This document shows positions 53,820 through 64,000 of a stretch of 64,000 nt of DNA, one piece after another (position 1 is the stretch's first letter; each line of letters begins with the position of its first letter). Source of the stretch: Flectonema sp. DT1601 (Eukaryota > Euglenozoa > Diplonemea > Diplonemida > Diplonemidae). Below the pieces are notes generated by a model, which was given only the letters and a program-made list of their open reading frames with translations, made no database searches and had not been told where the DNA came from. The stretch spans positions 186,001 to 250,000 of the forward strand of contig OZ025842.1 in assembly GCA_964019425.1 (NCBI GenBank), in the 5' to 3' direction. The position numbers and the translations under genes are program-made.

Positions 53820-56800
53820 CTATTCGGACATTATTATATTCGAGTTAGGAATGTTGTCAGGGTCATCTTTTGGTGATGATATCTCTGTTTGAACTCGTGT
53901 GCTTTGAGCACCAGAGTCTGACCCAAAGAAATCACATTCAAGAAATTTTCTCTCTCCCCTTCCATTNNNNNNNNNNNNNNNNNNNNNNNNNNNNNNNNNN
54001 NNNNNNNNNNNNNNNNNNNNNNNNNNNNNNNNNNNNNNNNNNNNNNNNNNNNNNNNNNNNNNNNNNNNNNNNNNNNNNNNNNNNNNNNNNNNNNNNNNNN
54101 NNNNNNNNNNNNNNNNNNNNNNNNNNNNNNNNNNNNNNNNNNNNNNNNNNNNNNNNNNNNNNNNNNCGGGACTTTGTGTGTTCCAGATATGAGGGAATTT
54201 CGAACACATGCCGTATGATAAAAAGGTTGCAGACATGCTGGAAACTGTTCCAAAGCCTTAAATGACTCTGCTGATAAACAGTAAACTTCCGTGTGATCCA
54301 GAAGTTCAACAGTTGCTGGATGACCACAGCAGTCATGAATTAGATTGAGTTCTCCCCAGTAGCTACCCGGTCCTAGCCATTCAATTACTTTAGCTGTGTC
54401 TTCGTCTTCAGTTCCTCGACGGATGCTTTCCCAGTAGAGTGTTCCACGAGGTTTTTCACTCATGTGAACAACAGCAGATCCAGACAAAAAGAAGTATAAT
54501 CCTGGACATTGTCCCAGCATATCTTCTATTGCCCGACGCTGAACTATACACTCCCCCTTACAAATAAAATAAGGTTTCATAGTTGATACGATTCTAGTTA
54601 CAAATTCGGGATCGTTGGTTAATTGTAATTCAGGAAACTTAGAAACAACGCTGCTGTTGGCGAAGTATTCAACTTCTCTGGCTATTTGATCAGGTAATTC
54701 AGAGATTACGAAGTCGTACTGACCAGGGAATACTTGTTTTGTACGTTCATACATCGTACGATAATAAACAATGCAATCACTTATAATATCACTTTTTACT
54801 TTCTCATGTGGAGAGTGTAAGAATTGCTCTTCTTCTTGAGAACGCTGAAGTTCGAGTATCCCTGTGTGGGAAGCAAATGAAACGAGTTGGTCAACGCGTT
54901 TTGCTAATTCTTTTTCATTACTTCCAAGTAGAAGAAGTAACCTTTGCATGTAAGCAATAACAGTCGCGAATATAAATATTCCAAGCGAAGCCGTCACAAG
55001 ACAAGCACACACTTCTACATCAGTTGTAGGAAGTCGAGTTCCGAAACCCGCAAAGCCTCTCAGAGTCCAATGAAAACCATGTAATGCTTGGTACTCAGGA
55101 GCAGCTTCAGTTATGTCATCCATACCCATGTAGAGTGATGCCGTCTTGCTGTCCTGTGCTCGGAATACTAATGCCCCAAACATACAACTAAGCCAACACA
55201 AAACGCATAATAGTGACAGGAGAAACTTCATAAATACGGCAGCGACTTCCCGACCTCGGAATATCAGTTCAGAAATACTGTTTTTTTTTTTTTGTTTTTT
55301 GTTTTTTTTTTTTTCTTCTTTTTTTTTTTAGTTAATAATAATGTTCTCACAGTATTATCCACATATGCGTTGCAATAGTTTCTTGTTGCTATAATTTTAA
55401 AAAAAAAAAAAAAAGAAAAGAACGTACCGCTCAAACGTATAAGGAAACAGGAATATATAAAGTACTCTATTCATTCTGAAGACATAAAAAAATGTCGAAT
55501 CTTGTGATAGGGAAATCCAGATCCACTCATGAGGAATAAGCGCAGCAATCTCAACAGTAAATAATTTACTTCTGAGGATAGCAGTTCGATACATTTGGGA
55601 AATATAAAATCGATAGGCCAACTCACTCCACAAAACTAATTCTATCACATAATCAAACGCCATCCAAGAAAAGTAAAACTGCTCATCATCAAAGGGTAAT
55701 GGAGTCGGTGAATAAACAGATTTCAAAGGTATTTCAGTTGTGAAATACAAAACTACGAACATCCTAAAAAAGGCATGCATCCTATGAAACAGTAACGTAC
55801 TTGGTTCCATAGGCGACAAATCATTACTTTCTTGAGTGAACAGATCAACAGAAAATGTTGAATGTCTTTGCATTGCCGCTGCTCTTCGAGGACTTAGGGC
55901 GCGAGGACTCATAGAAATGAACCTCTTTTGGGCGAAGTGCAACGCAGTTGCTCTACTGAAATTACCCCAAATATGATGTTGAACTGATTCTCTGTTTAGT
56001 AAAGCGGAGACATCGAGAACCTCACCCTCATGTGTGGTGTCTATTAATAGATTTCTATTACTACAATCTCCAGAAACTATCAACAGATCAAATGGACAGA
56101 ACGGCATTCCTTGAAAGACTGCACCTCCTCTTGTGATTACCGCAATTAGATTTTCAACAAGTGGATCTCTGCGAACGATACCAACTGCGGAAAGAACCTA
56201 TTTTTATTATTTATAAAGAAAGTATTCTTCTTCATTCACAGAGGGTTGTATCACCGAAGAAGATCACAAACCTTTTTATACCACATTAAGATTCCCCGTT
56301 TCTGAATGTCTTCAGTGTTCGGTCCATTATCTTTAAGAGCCAAGTAGTTTACCAAGTCCTGAAGCTTAGTCTCCGCCATCTGCCAATTGCCAGACGAAAC
56401 AGCAGTAAGAGCCTCTTCATAGAGTGGCTGTGGAGGGCTTTCGTAGCAGAGCTGACTGACCCCTCGAGTAAGAAGTGCATAGTCGTTTGGTGTTTGAATG
56501 AATACTCTATCAAGTAGATGTTGCCATACTCTGGTTGGAGCCATTTCAGGGAATTCACCTTCCGTCAGTATTCTTATCCCTTCACTCAGTGCCATCCCTG
56601 AGAGTGCTTCAGCGATACTCCTGCTGTTGCCCATCACTGCGTGAACCATTCCTGTTTGGTACTTGAGTTAAAGCAATAAACAACTTAGACCCATTCATAA
56701 AATATGATAAATAACAAACCTTCTTCCCAAACAAGCATTCCGTGAACTGATGTGGCTGAGGCGATCCCTATCCCAAACTTGAGTTTAGAATCAGTAGCGT

Positions 56801-59557
56801 TCTTTGCAAGTTTTATAGCACAAGATAGTGTTCGTCTTACTGTCGCCTGTTTCACGCCAGCCCAGCGAGCAACGAAGAGACCTCCGTCTGTTGACTCCAC
56901 AACACCACCGGTTTCAATTACAGAAGACTGAAATCTTCGAATGCGATCTTTCAATATATTTATTTCCTGTCCTGCTTTACCCTCCGTCTGTAGTGTCAGG
57001 TACGTAGTGAAGTGACTCGTTATTATGTCATTCTTTAGTTTAGTACTCTGAATTAACCTCTCCGTATGAGCAGTTACCGGAACTGCTGTTAGACTAACTA
57101 AATCATGAACCTGATAGAGTGTTGTAATGGTGTTTTGAGATAATGAATAGAAAAGTAGATATTTTCAATGATTACATACCTCACCGTGAATCTGAATAGT
57201 GTCTAACATATCCTTCGCCATCCTGTCAGTAGGATGTGCCAGACAATACTCTTGTAAGATACCAATACACTTATGTAAACCATTGTCACTACTAAGTGCT
57301 TCCCACGCATCTCTGACTGTGTCTTCTTTTTCACTCATCTCACAAAGTGTGTAAATAGTTTGCGATATTTCTTCGTCAAGTAGTCTGCAGTTCGCAACAG
57401 GTCGGACAACACATTCTTCGGATGCAGGGGCGGAAGGACCTGTTTTTATTGTTTTAAAAGTGTCGTAGTTCTTGTTGATAAGGGAATCACGAATCAATTA
57501 CATACCAACAACTGTACTAGAAATCAGATTCGAAACAAAATACAAATCACAAGTAGAGCAGAGAGTCATTGCCATCTTAACAGGTTCACCAATTACACAA
57601 CGAACTCTGTGGCTGTGTCCTGTTCCAGGAGCTGATGAAACAACACCTGCTTGAACCTCACCAAGACTGGCTCCTATTGAAATACGGAAGTTTAAATCTG
57701 TGATACCACCGCCTATCACTTCTGCTGCATCGTATCCACGTTGTTTTATTGATATGATTGACCTGATTATGAATTAGTAGGGAGATTTATTTAATACGGA
57801 TAACAGAAAAAACAACAACAACAACAACATACCTGCACAATCTCGATGGTATGTGCCAAGGATTACCCATTGCACCAAATGAAATAAGCATCGAGTCTCC
57901 ACGAGCAGTTTCTAAGGTGCCGATGGTGAGTTTGATGTCATCAGTTATTCCGCAAATCCAATCAGTTAGAAGAGCAAATGACATTTCAACGTCTGTTGAT
58001 TTCCATTCAGCTCGAGCGTTTAGAATACCAACACGTGGTATGAATCGAAGACCAATAAGACCAATTGAAGTACTGAACGGATCTGATTGAGAACATATTA
58101 ATGAAGAGTCGTCTTCTGGTACGGAGTTAAAACATTTTTCAAATCCTCCTCCTGCTGCTCCCCCTTCTCCTTCACCGTCAATGAAAGCAGATAGTATATT
58201 GTCGCTATGCCATGAAGGCCTTGTAGGTTTAATTTCATCAAGTACGCTACGAGGTAAAAATGAATTCAAGTGTTTGACGTTCCCAAGTAGGAATATAAAA
58301 CTTTTCCACATACTCGCCAACTCCGCAACTTCAATAAACTTACCAGTCTTTCGTTTGATGTCGTAGTTTAAATTAGCAGCTGTCGTCATGCAAGAACTCA
58401 GTTCAGTTATTTGACTACTAACATAGGTTGATATTATAATTGATATTCCTACAAATATTCCAAAGGCACAAGAGACTAGTACGATTATTCGCCTTAAACT
58501 ACCGACTAGCTCACCTGATATGTCACTGGCGGGGATTACTACGACTGTGACAATATTAATTCCAAAGGAATCTATTATTCGAGATGTTCCTATCACATTA
58601 CCGTTAACTCTTTTTATTAAAAACGATCCAACCTTGGCGTCTCTTACAACGGAGTCTGATAGTGATGTTAGAAGGTTTTTGTGTTGTTCAAATTCAATTA
58701 GTTTTTTGAATGAAAAAACGCCTTCTGATTGTTTTTTATAAACTGCTTCAGGCCAAGACACCGCTAGAACATCATAAGTTGATCCTGAGAGAAGAAGACC
58801 AACACCATGAGTGGTTTCTCCGTATGAAAGTCCCTTGAGAAAAGCAGAAACCGAGTCTGTAGAAACATCAACTGCAAATACTCCTGATGGTGAGGTCTTA
58901 GTAGTAGCGGTGATACCAATAGCAGAGCCATCAGTATACCAATATGGGTCAGTCCATGTTCCCTGTTCTGTAGCATTTGTAAACCAGGGACGGCTGGTCG
59001 TATTGAAGTCATCTTCAGTGTACACAACTGCTCCTTTAGTAAGTGATTTCGGTTCAGTTTCATATGTTGTTTTTATCATGTTTGTACTCAGATCTCTGAT
59101 GTGTAACCAGTACCGATATCCTGTTGAAAAGTTTCCTTTCCTTTCGGCACCAAAGAAAAGACCACTTTCATCTCCTACTTGAGCATAAACAATAACTCTG
59201 CTGTGGGATACAACATCAAGTAGCAACATCTTCATAGTCTCATCACTACTAATGTCTCTACTCATGACCTGTAATGTGATTGTGGATTTGAATAGTAGGT
59301 ATTGGTTTGTCAACAGAACATAAAAATAACAAACAGAATCATACTCTTGAAAGAGTTCCAGTGGACTCTACCGGAACTGCAAAGAACGCAGATATTTCAC
59401 TTCTGATTGTTTTGCTGATGCTGAGTACCAGTTCCTCAGTAGTGTCACTAATTAGATCCAAACTGAACATCAAAACAGGAATAATCCCAAGCAAAAATGA
59501 CGCAAGCACTACTGTCGTAAACGTTACTGGTAGAGAGACGCTGAGTCTTATTGACAT
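53820..59557 (-). CDS. Receptor-channel fusion: Cache sensor, two cyclase-homology domains, voltage-sensor/pore and cyclic-nucleotide-binding domain
   Basis: Eight exons: 59557-59345, 59268-57833, 57762-57506, 57439-57180, 57110-56720, 56651-56272, 56197-55428 and 55277 to about 53820. All seven junctions are GT-AG and phase-matched. Domains: transmembrane 1 (about 10-32); Cache (100-290; RPWFTNATEQGTWTDPYW); transmembrane 2 (331-354); HAMP-like linker; cyclase homology 1 (470-640; ARGDSMLISFGA, ISIGASLGEVQAGVV); cyclase homology 2 (770-900; LKFGIGIASATSVHG); S1-S4 (1115-1235; FRMNRVLYIFLFPYTFER as in CNG channels); pore (WTLRGFAGFGTRLP) and S6 (1300-1345); C-linker and CNBD (1365-1570; GPGSYWGELNLIHDCCGHPA). 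The first metal Asp of cyclase 1 and the Asp of cyclase 2 (STDGG) are missing, and the CNBD Arg is His. A 200-N gap precedes the tail; the frame ending at 53820 looks more coding-like. About 1720 residues. Confidence 0.85.
53967..54166. other. Assembly gap (200 N)
   Basis: Exactly 200 N, so probably a placeholder length. It interrupts the last exon of the receptor-channel gene just after the cyclic-nucleotide-binding domain. Confidence 0.98.
56198..56271 (-). other. Intron joining the cyclase half to the channel half
   Basis: Donor AAAAAG|GTTTGTGATC, acceptor AATAAAAATAG|GTTCTTTCC, 74 nt, phase 0. The previous intron of the same gene (56652-56719) also uses a GTTTGT donor. Splicing gives ...WYKK-VLSAVGIVRR..., uninterrupted; without splicing a stop follows eight codons into the intron region. 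Confidence 0.82.
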
Positions 59558-62500
59558 CTTGCTGTTTCATCGTTTTGTGATTTATTCTTTATAAAGAAGG
59601 TTATGAAAGTTAAATTCTTATGATGAGACAGAATCCATGTACAGGACAGATTTCCTATGTTTCAGATTGCTGTATTTGAAAAAAAAAAAAAAAAGGGGGG
59701 TGTAATTACAAATTGAACTTGCGGAATCACTAAATTAACGGAGTTAGAGGTGCAGGAAATTTTGCTTTTTTAACGTGTGTTGAAGTTTTTTCTATTCAAA
59801 TTTAGCACGTTTTTTTTTCTAAAAATCCTTATAATGATCTGTGACTGTCCACTCCGATATGGAAGGAATATAAGTAACTTGTCACTGTTGGGGGCATCTC
59901 GAGTAGTGTGCTCACGGTGGAGTTTATGAAATAGATAAAAATTATTATCATACAGCCACCATGATCTTCGCAATGGGGGGGTTTTTCGTTTTTCTTCTAT
60001 CGTACTAACTTTCTTTCAAACCCAAGAGAATATTTAAAACCCTTTTTTTTTTTTTTTTTTTTCTTTTCTGACGGGATTGTTTGCTTGATTTTTAGTTAGA
60101 AAGACGCATGTGTTAATGCTCGTGAGATAAGCGTGCTCTATATCTTTACAGACACTGTATCACACGCAGGAAATAGAATGAAAAATGGGGATTTAGGTAA
60201 AAAAAAAAAAAAAGGTTCAGCAATTCCCAATACGCAGGATATGTCAAAAACAGTAACAACTTTATTAATGTCAACTACTTGACTGAAGAAATACAAAAGG
60301 AAACGAGGAATTGCTTTTTTTTTTTTTTTTTTTTTTGAATAAGCCAACCAATGAGTTGCTAAACTGAGTTATCTTCCACAAAACATATTGTAGGTGACCT
60401 CAGTCGTTACCTTCAGAAAAAAATATGCATCCTCAGGTACTGTGTCCTCGTTACTATGTAGTGGAAGAATCCTTATGGGTTTAGACAACTTGTTGAAAAT
60501 CAGAAAATGATCGCATTTCGAGCACGCTGCTCTACATGATTTCTGTTCTTACTGAGCTGCCTTAGTACACTAAGACACCTACTGTGTAAAAGTGTGCCTA
60601 GTTACCTTTACTCTAATATTATTATCAAAAACTAGGATACAAGCTTTTATCGATTGAATGAAATGATGCGTTGGAAGTTCCAACAACAAACACAAAAAAA
60701 AATGAAAAAGAGAGAAAATCGGGTATTTATTTGTAGGAAAACGAATAAAGGGAATGAAGAAGGAAAAAAAAAAGAAAAAAAAAGTTGATTTGTTTTGTTT
60801 GTTTAGTGAGATAGAGAGAGAAAAACCAGAGTCAGTAAGTTGGTTTTCATTAAAGCACATCTCACACAACAAGATATGATTGCTGAATGCATGTGCCTGT
60901 TCTGCAACTGGGGGTACATTGTGAAGTGTTAAAAAAATATGCCCTTCAGAAATGACTCACGGAGAGCTGCCGCAAGACATCACCCTCACTTCTGAACTAA
61001 TTATGTGTAAAAAAAAAAAAATAGAAAAAATTAACCTTGCCACCGCCTTAAGCAAAACAAGCAAATGAGAATATAACAAAAAAAAAATAAATAAGAAACT
61101 TGGCTGATAGTTATAACTAGTACCAATAACATAATAAATGATGCGCAATATAAATAAGAATTAAAAAAAAAAAAAAAAACTGATGAGGAAGTAAATTGCT
61201 TTGTTAGAAAACTGTTTGCTAACAAGACGCGTAACCGGGATATAACACTTGTAGATTACGATCAAGAAGACACAAATCCTCTACAGGTATGCCAATAAAA
61301 AAAGTATAAAAAGAAATTACAGAAAGTCTTACCCACGTTGATGTAAAAATTCGTATTTTTCAAAAACAGCTAAGACAACAACCAGTCAGATGTAAATGCT
61401 TCTCTGTGAGGTTATATAAGTCAGCCTCAAATCCTGTAAATGAGAAGATACGTGGTAATGATATTGGCCCTGGGTCTAATAAAATCATATTCTACAAAAT
61501 AAGAACGCAACAAGACCCTAAATAGATCAGCAGCATGTCTTAGTATCCAATCACCACATGAATTCAACGGAGGCATCAGTAATTAGAAATTTATAACACG
61601 GCCATCGATTTCACCAAAAGAAGAGGGTTAACTCGCTTATAATGAATCAAGTGATATACTAAACGGAAAAGAAATTAAGAAATACACACATGATATTCCC
61701 CTCTCTGCTATATGATATTTTTATCGTATTTTAGTTAACACAGATAGTCTACCAGTACAACCTATTTACCACCGATAGGTAGAAAAGACAGACACCACAG
61801 GGAGGAGGGGGGAACACACTATTGTAAGGTTAATAAAATTAAGAAATCAAAAAAAAAAAAAAAAAAAACGAATAATTTAATTTATGCATTTAAAATAATT
61901 AAGGAAACTGATAACCCCGCTAATTTCTGAAAAAAAAAAAAAACTCTGACTTCATATAATTGCTGGATATTTAAAACGACCAGGCAGTTGTCGTTTTCTG
62001 AGAAGATAATTGGAATCAGGTAGGTTTCCCAAAGATGTAAACATATTAAAAAAAAAGAAAAATATGTATCATCGAGAAAAGGCTGGCATCTGTACGCGCA
62101 CACACAAGCCAAAAGTTGTTAATTTCCAATGTTTGTGAATGTCGAGTTTAGAACAACAAAAGTTTAAAAAACGCTACTTATGTACCAGATTCTCAGGCCA
62201 TCAAATCATCGTAGCCTAAGATGACTATTATTTGATTTTCACAAACTATTTGAATGCGTAGCTGAATCTTTTCAAATTTCGCTCTTCAGTGATACACAAT
62301 ACACACTCTACCATCACTGACTCACAAGCGACTAGAAATCCTCTGATAGCCTAAACCATAATAGTCGCAATTCTTATTGTACGTCCAGCCCTTCACGAAA
62401 CACGAAGAAATTCTCAGCTAAACAAGCTTGATACCCACCCACAGAATTACTGCCAGACCTTTCAACTAACCCGCGTAAATACAGGGAAGGAGATAAAAAA

Positions 62501-63743
62501 AACAACTTTTTGGACGTTGACCACGAAATTCAAAATTTTTAAATTACGAAATCAGCAGTCGCAGCCAACAGGCAGTGAGGTAGATTGCTTGGTGGTTGTT
62601 TTTTTTTGTTTTTTATAACTTGGTTCATACCTTAAAAGGTCACAGCAAATTTCAAATTTCAATTTTTTTTTTGTTTTTTTCGGGCATACTCACGACAACA
62701 GTCGTGACATTGATGCACGAAAAAAGAAAATACTTTAATAACCCATCAAACTAAGCTATGGTTTTTGTTATTAAAATTCGAGGTCAAAAAATAGCAATTA
62801 ACGCCGAGTGGGGTGAGGGAAAGAAAAAAAGAGATTACACACTTTCTTCCAGCATAACACACTAAGTATGAGAATCTGAACACGGAAAATCCGAGCACAC
62901 AGAACAATGAAGGAAGAAATTGCAATAGAGTTGAAGGGAAAAGAAGAGGAAAATTGAAGAGGTGTCGTTGCGAAAGAGAACCCGGTCACTATGAGCACTC
63001 CGATCCTATTATGTTTCTTGTCTGTAGCTGCCTCAGCTTCTCGAGAACATGTGGTTTGTGGATATTTGCTCCGTCGTGAGACATCAAACAACCGAAAGTA
63101 CAAAAATGAGAGCTCGAGTGACGCTCTCTTACGCTTTTCAACAAATCTTTCCCTCTATCCGAGTCACAAGAAGAAAATAAAAATTAAATAACACACAGAA
63201 AACCCTCGATATTACAATTTAATTCACATTTCGAGTTTCAACAAAAAGTTTTCCCCGAAGAACAAGCTTAATGCGTACAAACTACTGTTATCCTTGCTTT
63301 GCCATCCTGACTTACTTGTTGGACTTTACAGAAGATGATTTTAGATTATAACTGCAGAAAGTTCTTTTTATTTTATCGAAGCCAGACACGACTGCATGTG
63401 CCTATCTACCGCATGCACAAAGCAGCTGATAACGCAAGCCAAGAAAGGGGGAATCCTCAAGTTGATTTATGTTCACCGAAAGTTTTCTTACTTTGAAATC
63501 TGTGATTTTTATATAAAAAAAGAAAAAAAAATAATAATAAAAATTTTAAAAAAATCATGAGAGAGGTAAAACTCTGATGTGATGCCAAAAAAAAAGAACA
63601 ACAAGTCTTACGTTCAAGTTACTTTTAAAAAAATCGTAAATAGAAAGTTTTGTCAGCTACTTGTTAGAGTAGCTCGACTTACTTTAATATTAAAAAATAA
63701 ATAAATATAATATTATAATAGATAATATATCATAGATGGAAGT

Positions 63744-63762
63744 GCCCTCCAATTTGGAGGGC
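63744..63762. repeat. 9-bp palindrome GCCCTCCAA/TTGGAGGGC
   Basis: Perfect arms around a single T. The GGAGGGCGC half recurs at about 63844-63852, after the short tandem array. Confidence 0.85.
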
Positions 63763-63791
63763 GCCTGGTGAAAATCAGCCACAAAAATTTG

Positions 63792-63840
63792 TAGGGCCAA
63801 AATAGGGCCATTGTAGGGCCAAAATAGGGCCAAAATAGGG
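63792..63840. repeat. Short tandem array of TAGGGCCAAAA
   Basis: Five copies of an 11-12-bp unit, one with ATTG in place of AAAA. GC-rich against its surroundings and bounded by GGAGGGCGC on both sides, as if part of one small element. Confidence 0.85.
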
Positions 63841-63979
63841 CGCTGGAGGGCGCTTTTTTAATTAAATTTAATATAATGCCGAGCTCATTTTGACACACCC
63901 CTGCCCTCAGCGAGGGTCAAATCGCATCTTATTTGACTTTTCTCCGGTTCGCCCGATCAAATGCGTCTCTGGGATATCA

Positions 63980-64000
63980 GTTTACTTGCCACCAGTAAAC
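63980..64000. repeat. 7-bp inverted repeat at window edge
   Basis: GTTTACT and AGTAAAC flank a 7-nt loop at the very end of the window; it may extend outside. Confidence 0.5.

Larger units (their letters stand above)
59566..64000. other. Intergenic region of about 4.4 kb to window end
   Basis: No splice-supported gene. A/T runs at 59681-59695, 60043-60062, 60200-60213, 60316-60336, 61162-61178 and 61851-61868. Composition becomes GC-richer after about 63730, where short repeats and inverted repeats cluster. Confidence 0.6.

Noticed and set aside
53820-59557. Two separate genes (cyclase receptor and channel)
   Set aside because: The 74-nt intron at 56198-56271 joins them in frame, there is no start codon with a leader acceptor at the head of the channel exon, and neither half has a terminator-like spacer. 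Kept as the main alternative.
1-64000. tRNA, rRNA, CRISPR or retroelement features
   Set aside because: By eye no B-box-like tRNA arms, no rRNA stretches, no spaced direct repeats and no reverse-transcriptase or integrase-like frames were found; homopolymer A runs alone are not evidence of retroposed copies.

Overview
The window is nuclear DNA of a eukaryotic microbe. Gene density is moderate, genes carry short GT-AG introns (41-90 nt, donors GTATGT, GTTTGT or GTACGT), and the intergenic DNA is AT-rich and full of A/T homopolymer runs. Eighteen genes or gene parts are supported and all lie on the minus strand. In almost every gene a polypyrimidine/AG splice acceptor sits 5-40 nt upstream of the start codon, with no coding exon further upstream. 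One-strand gene arrays plus an acceptor just before each start codon are what spliced-leader trans-splicing leaves behind. Together with an amastin-like tetraspan protein, this points to Euglenozoa (a diplonemid- or euglenid-like member, since ordinary cis introns are common). That assignment is an inference; no rRNA or spliced-leader gene is in the window.

Layout in coordinate order (all minus strand): 1-1778 degenerate DEAD-box-like protein with an F-box-like start and two PDZ-like insertions (C-terminus outside the window); 2547-4082 unknown coiled-coil protein; 4421-7060 MIT-domain protein with a Ser/Pro repeat region; 7575-8491 J-domain protein with a DPF tail; 8510-20196 a gene desert of about 11.7 kb; 20197-20626 small unknown protein; 20873-21853 unknown membrane protein; 22432-24303 AtuA/DUF1446 protein; 25862-33208 a giant single-pass surface protein with an extremely sequon-rich repeat stalk; 34218-34913 amastin/claudin-like tetraspan; 36941-37903 FCP1/SCP-type phosphatase with a decayed tandem copy of its 3' end beside it; 38995-40404 RING protein; 40422-43899 intergenic; 43900-48173 CAP plus Cys-rich-repeat type I membrane protein; 48470-49474 polytopic membrane protein; 49851-51524 unknown protein; 51979-52539 and 53019-53578 a recent tandem gene pair encoding identical mitochondrial-type proteins; 53820-59557 a nine-membrane-element receptor-channel; 59566-64000 intergenic with a GC-rich repeat cluster at the right end.

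The most striking gene is at 53820-59557. Eight exons join with matching phases into one reading frame that encodes, in order, a transmembrane segment, an extracellular Cache domain, a second transmembrane segment, two class III nucleotide-cyclase homology domains, a voltage-sensor-like S1-S4, a pore loop with S6, and a cyclic-nucleotide-binding domain. Both cyclase-like domains lack expected catalytic residues. The gene therefore reads as a ligand sensor, a pseudocyclase and a CNG-type channel in one polypeptide, an arrangement I do not know from described systems. An unsequenced gap of 200 N lies near its C-terminus.

Many of the remaining products are surface or membrane proteins (sequon-rich stalk protein, CAP/Cys-rich protein, amastin-like protein, receptor-channel), mixed with trafficking-type (MIT, J/DPF), signalling and mitochondrial proteins. 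There is no sign that the array is a functional operon; co-direction fits polycistronic transcription of unrelated genes.
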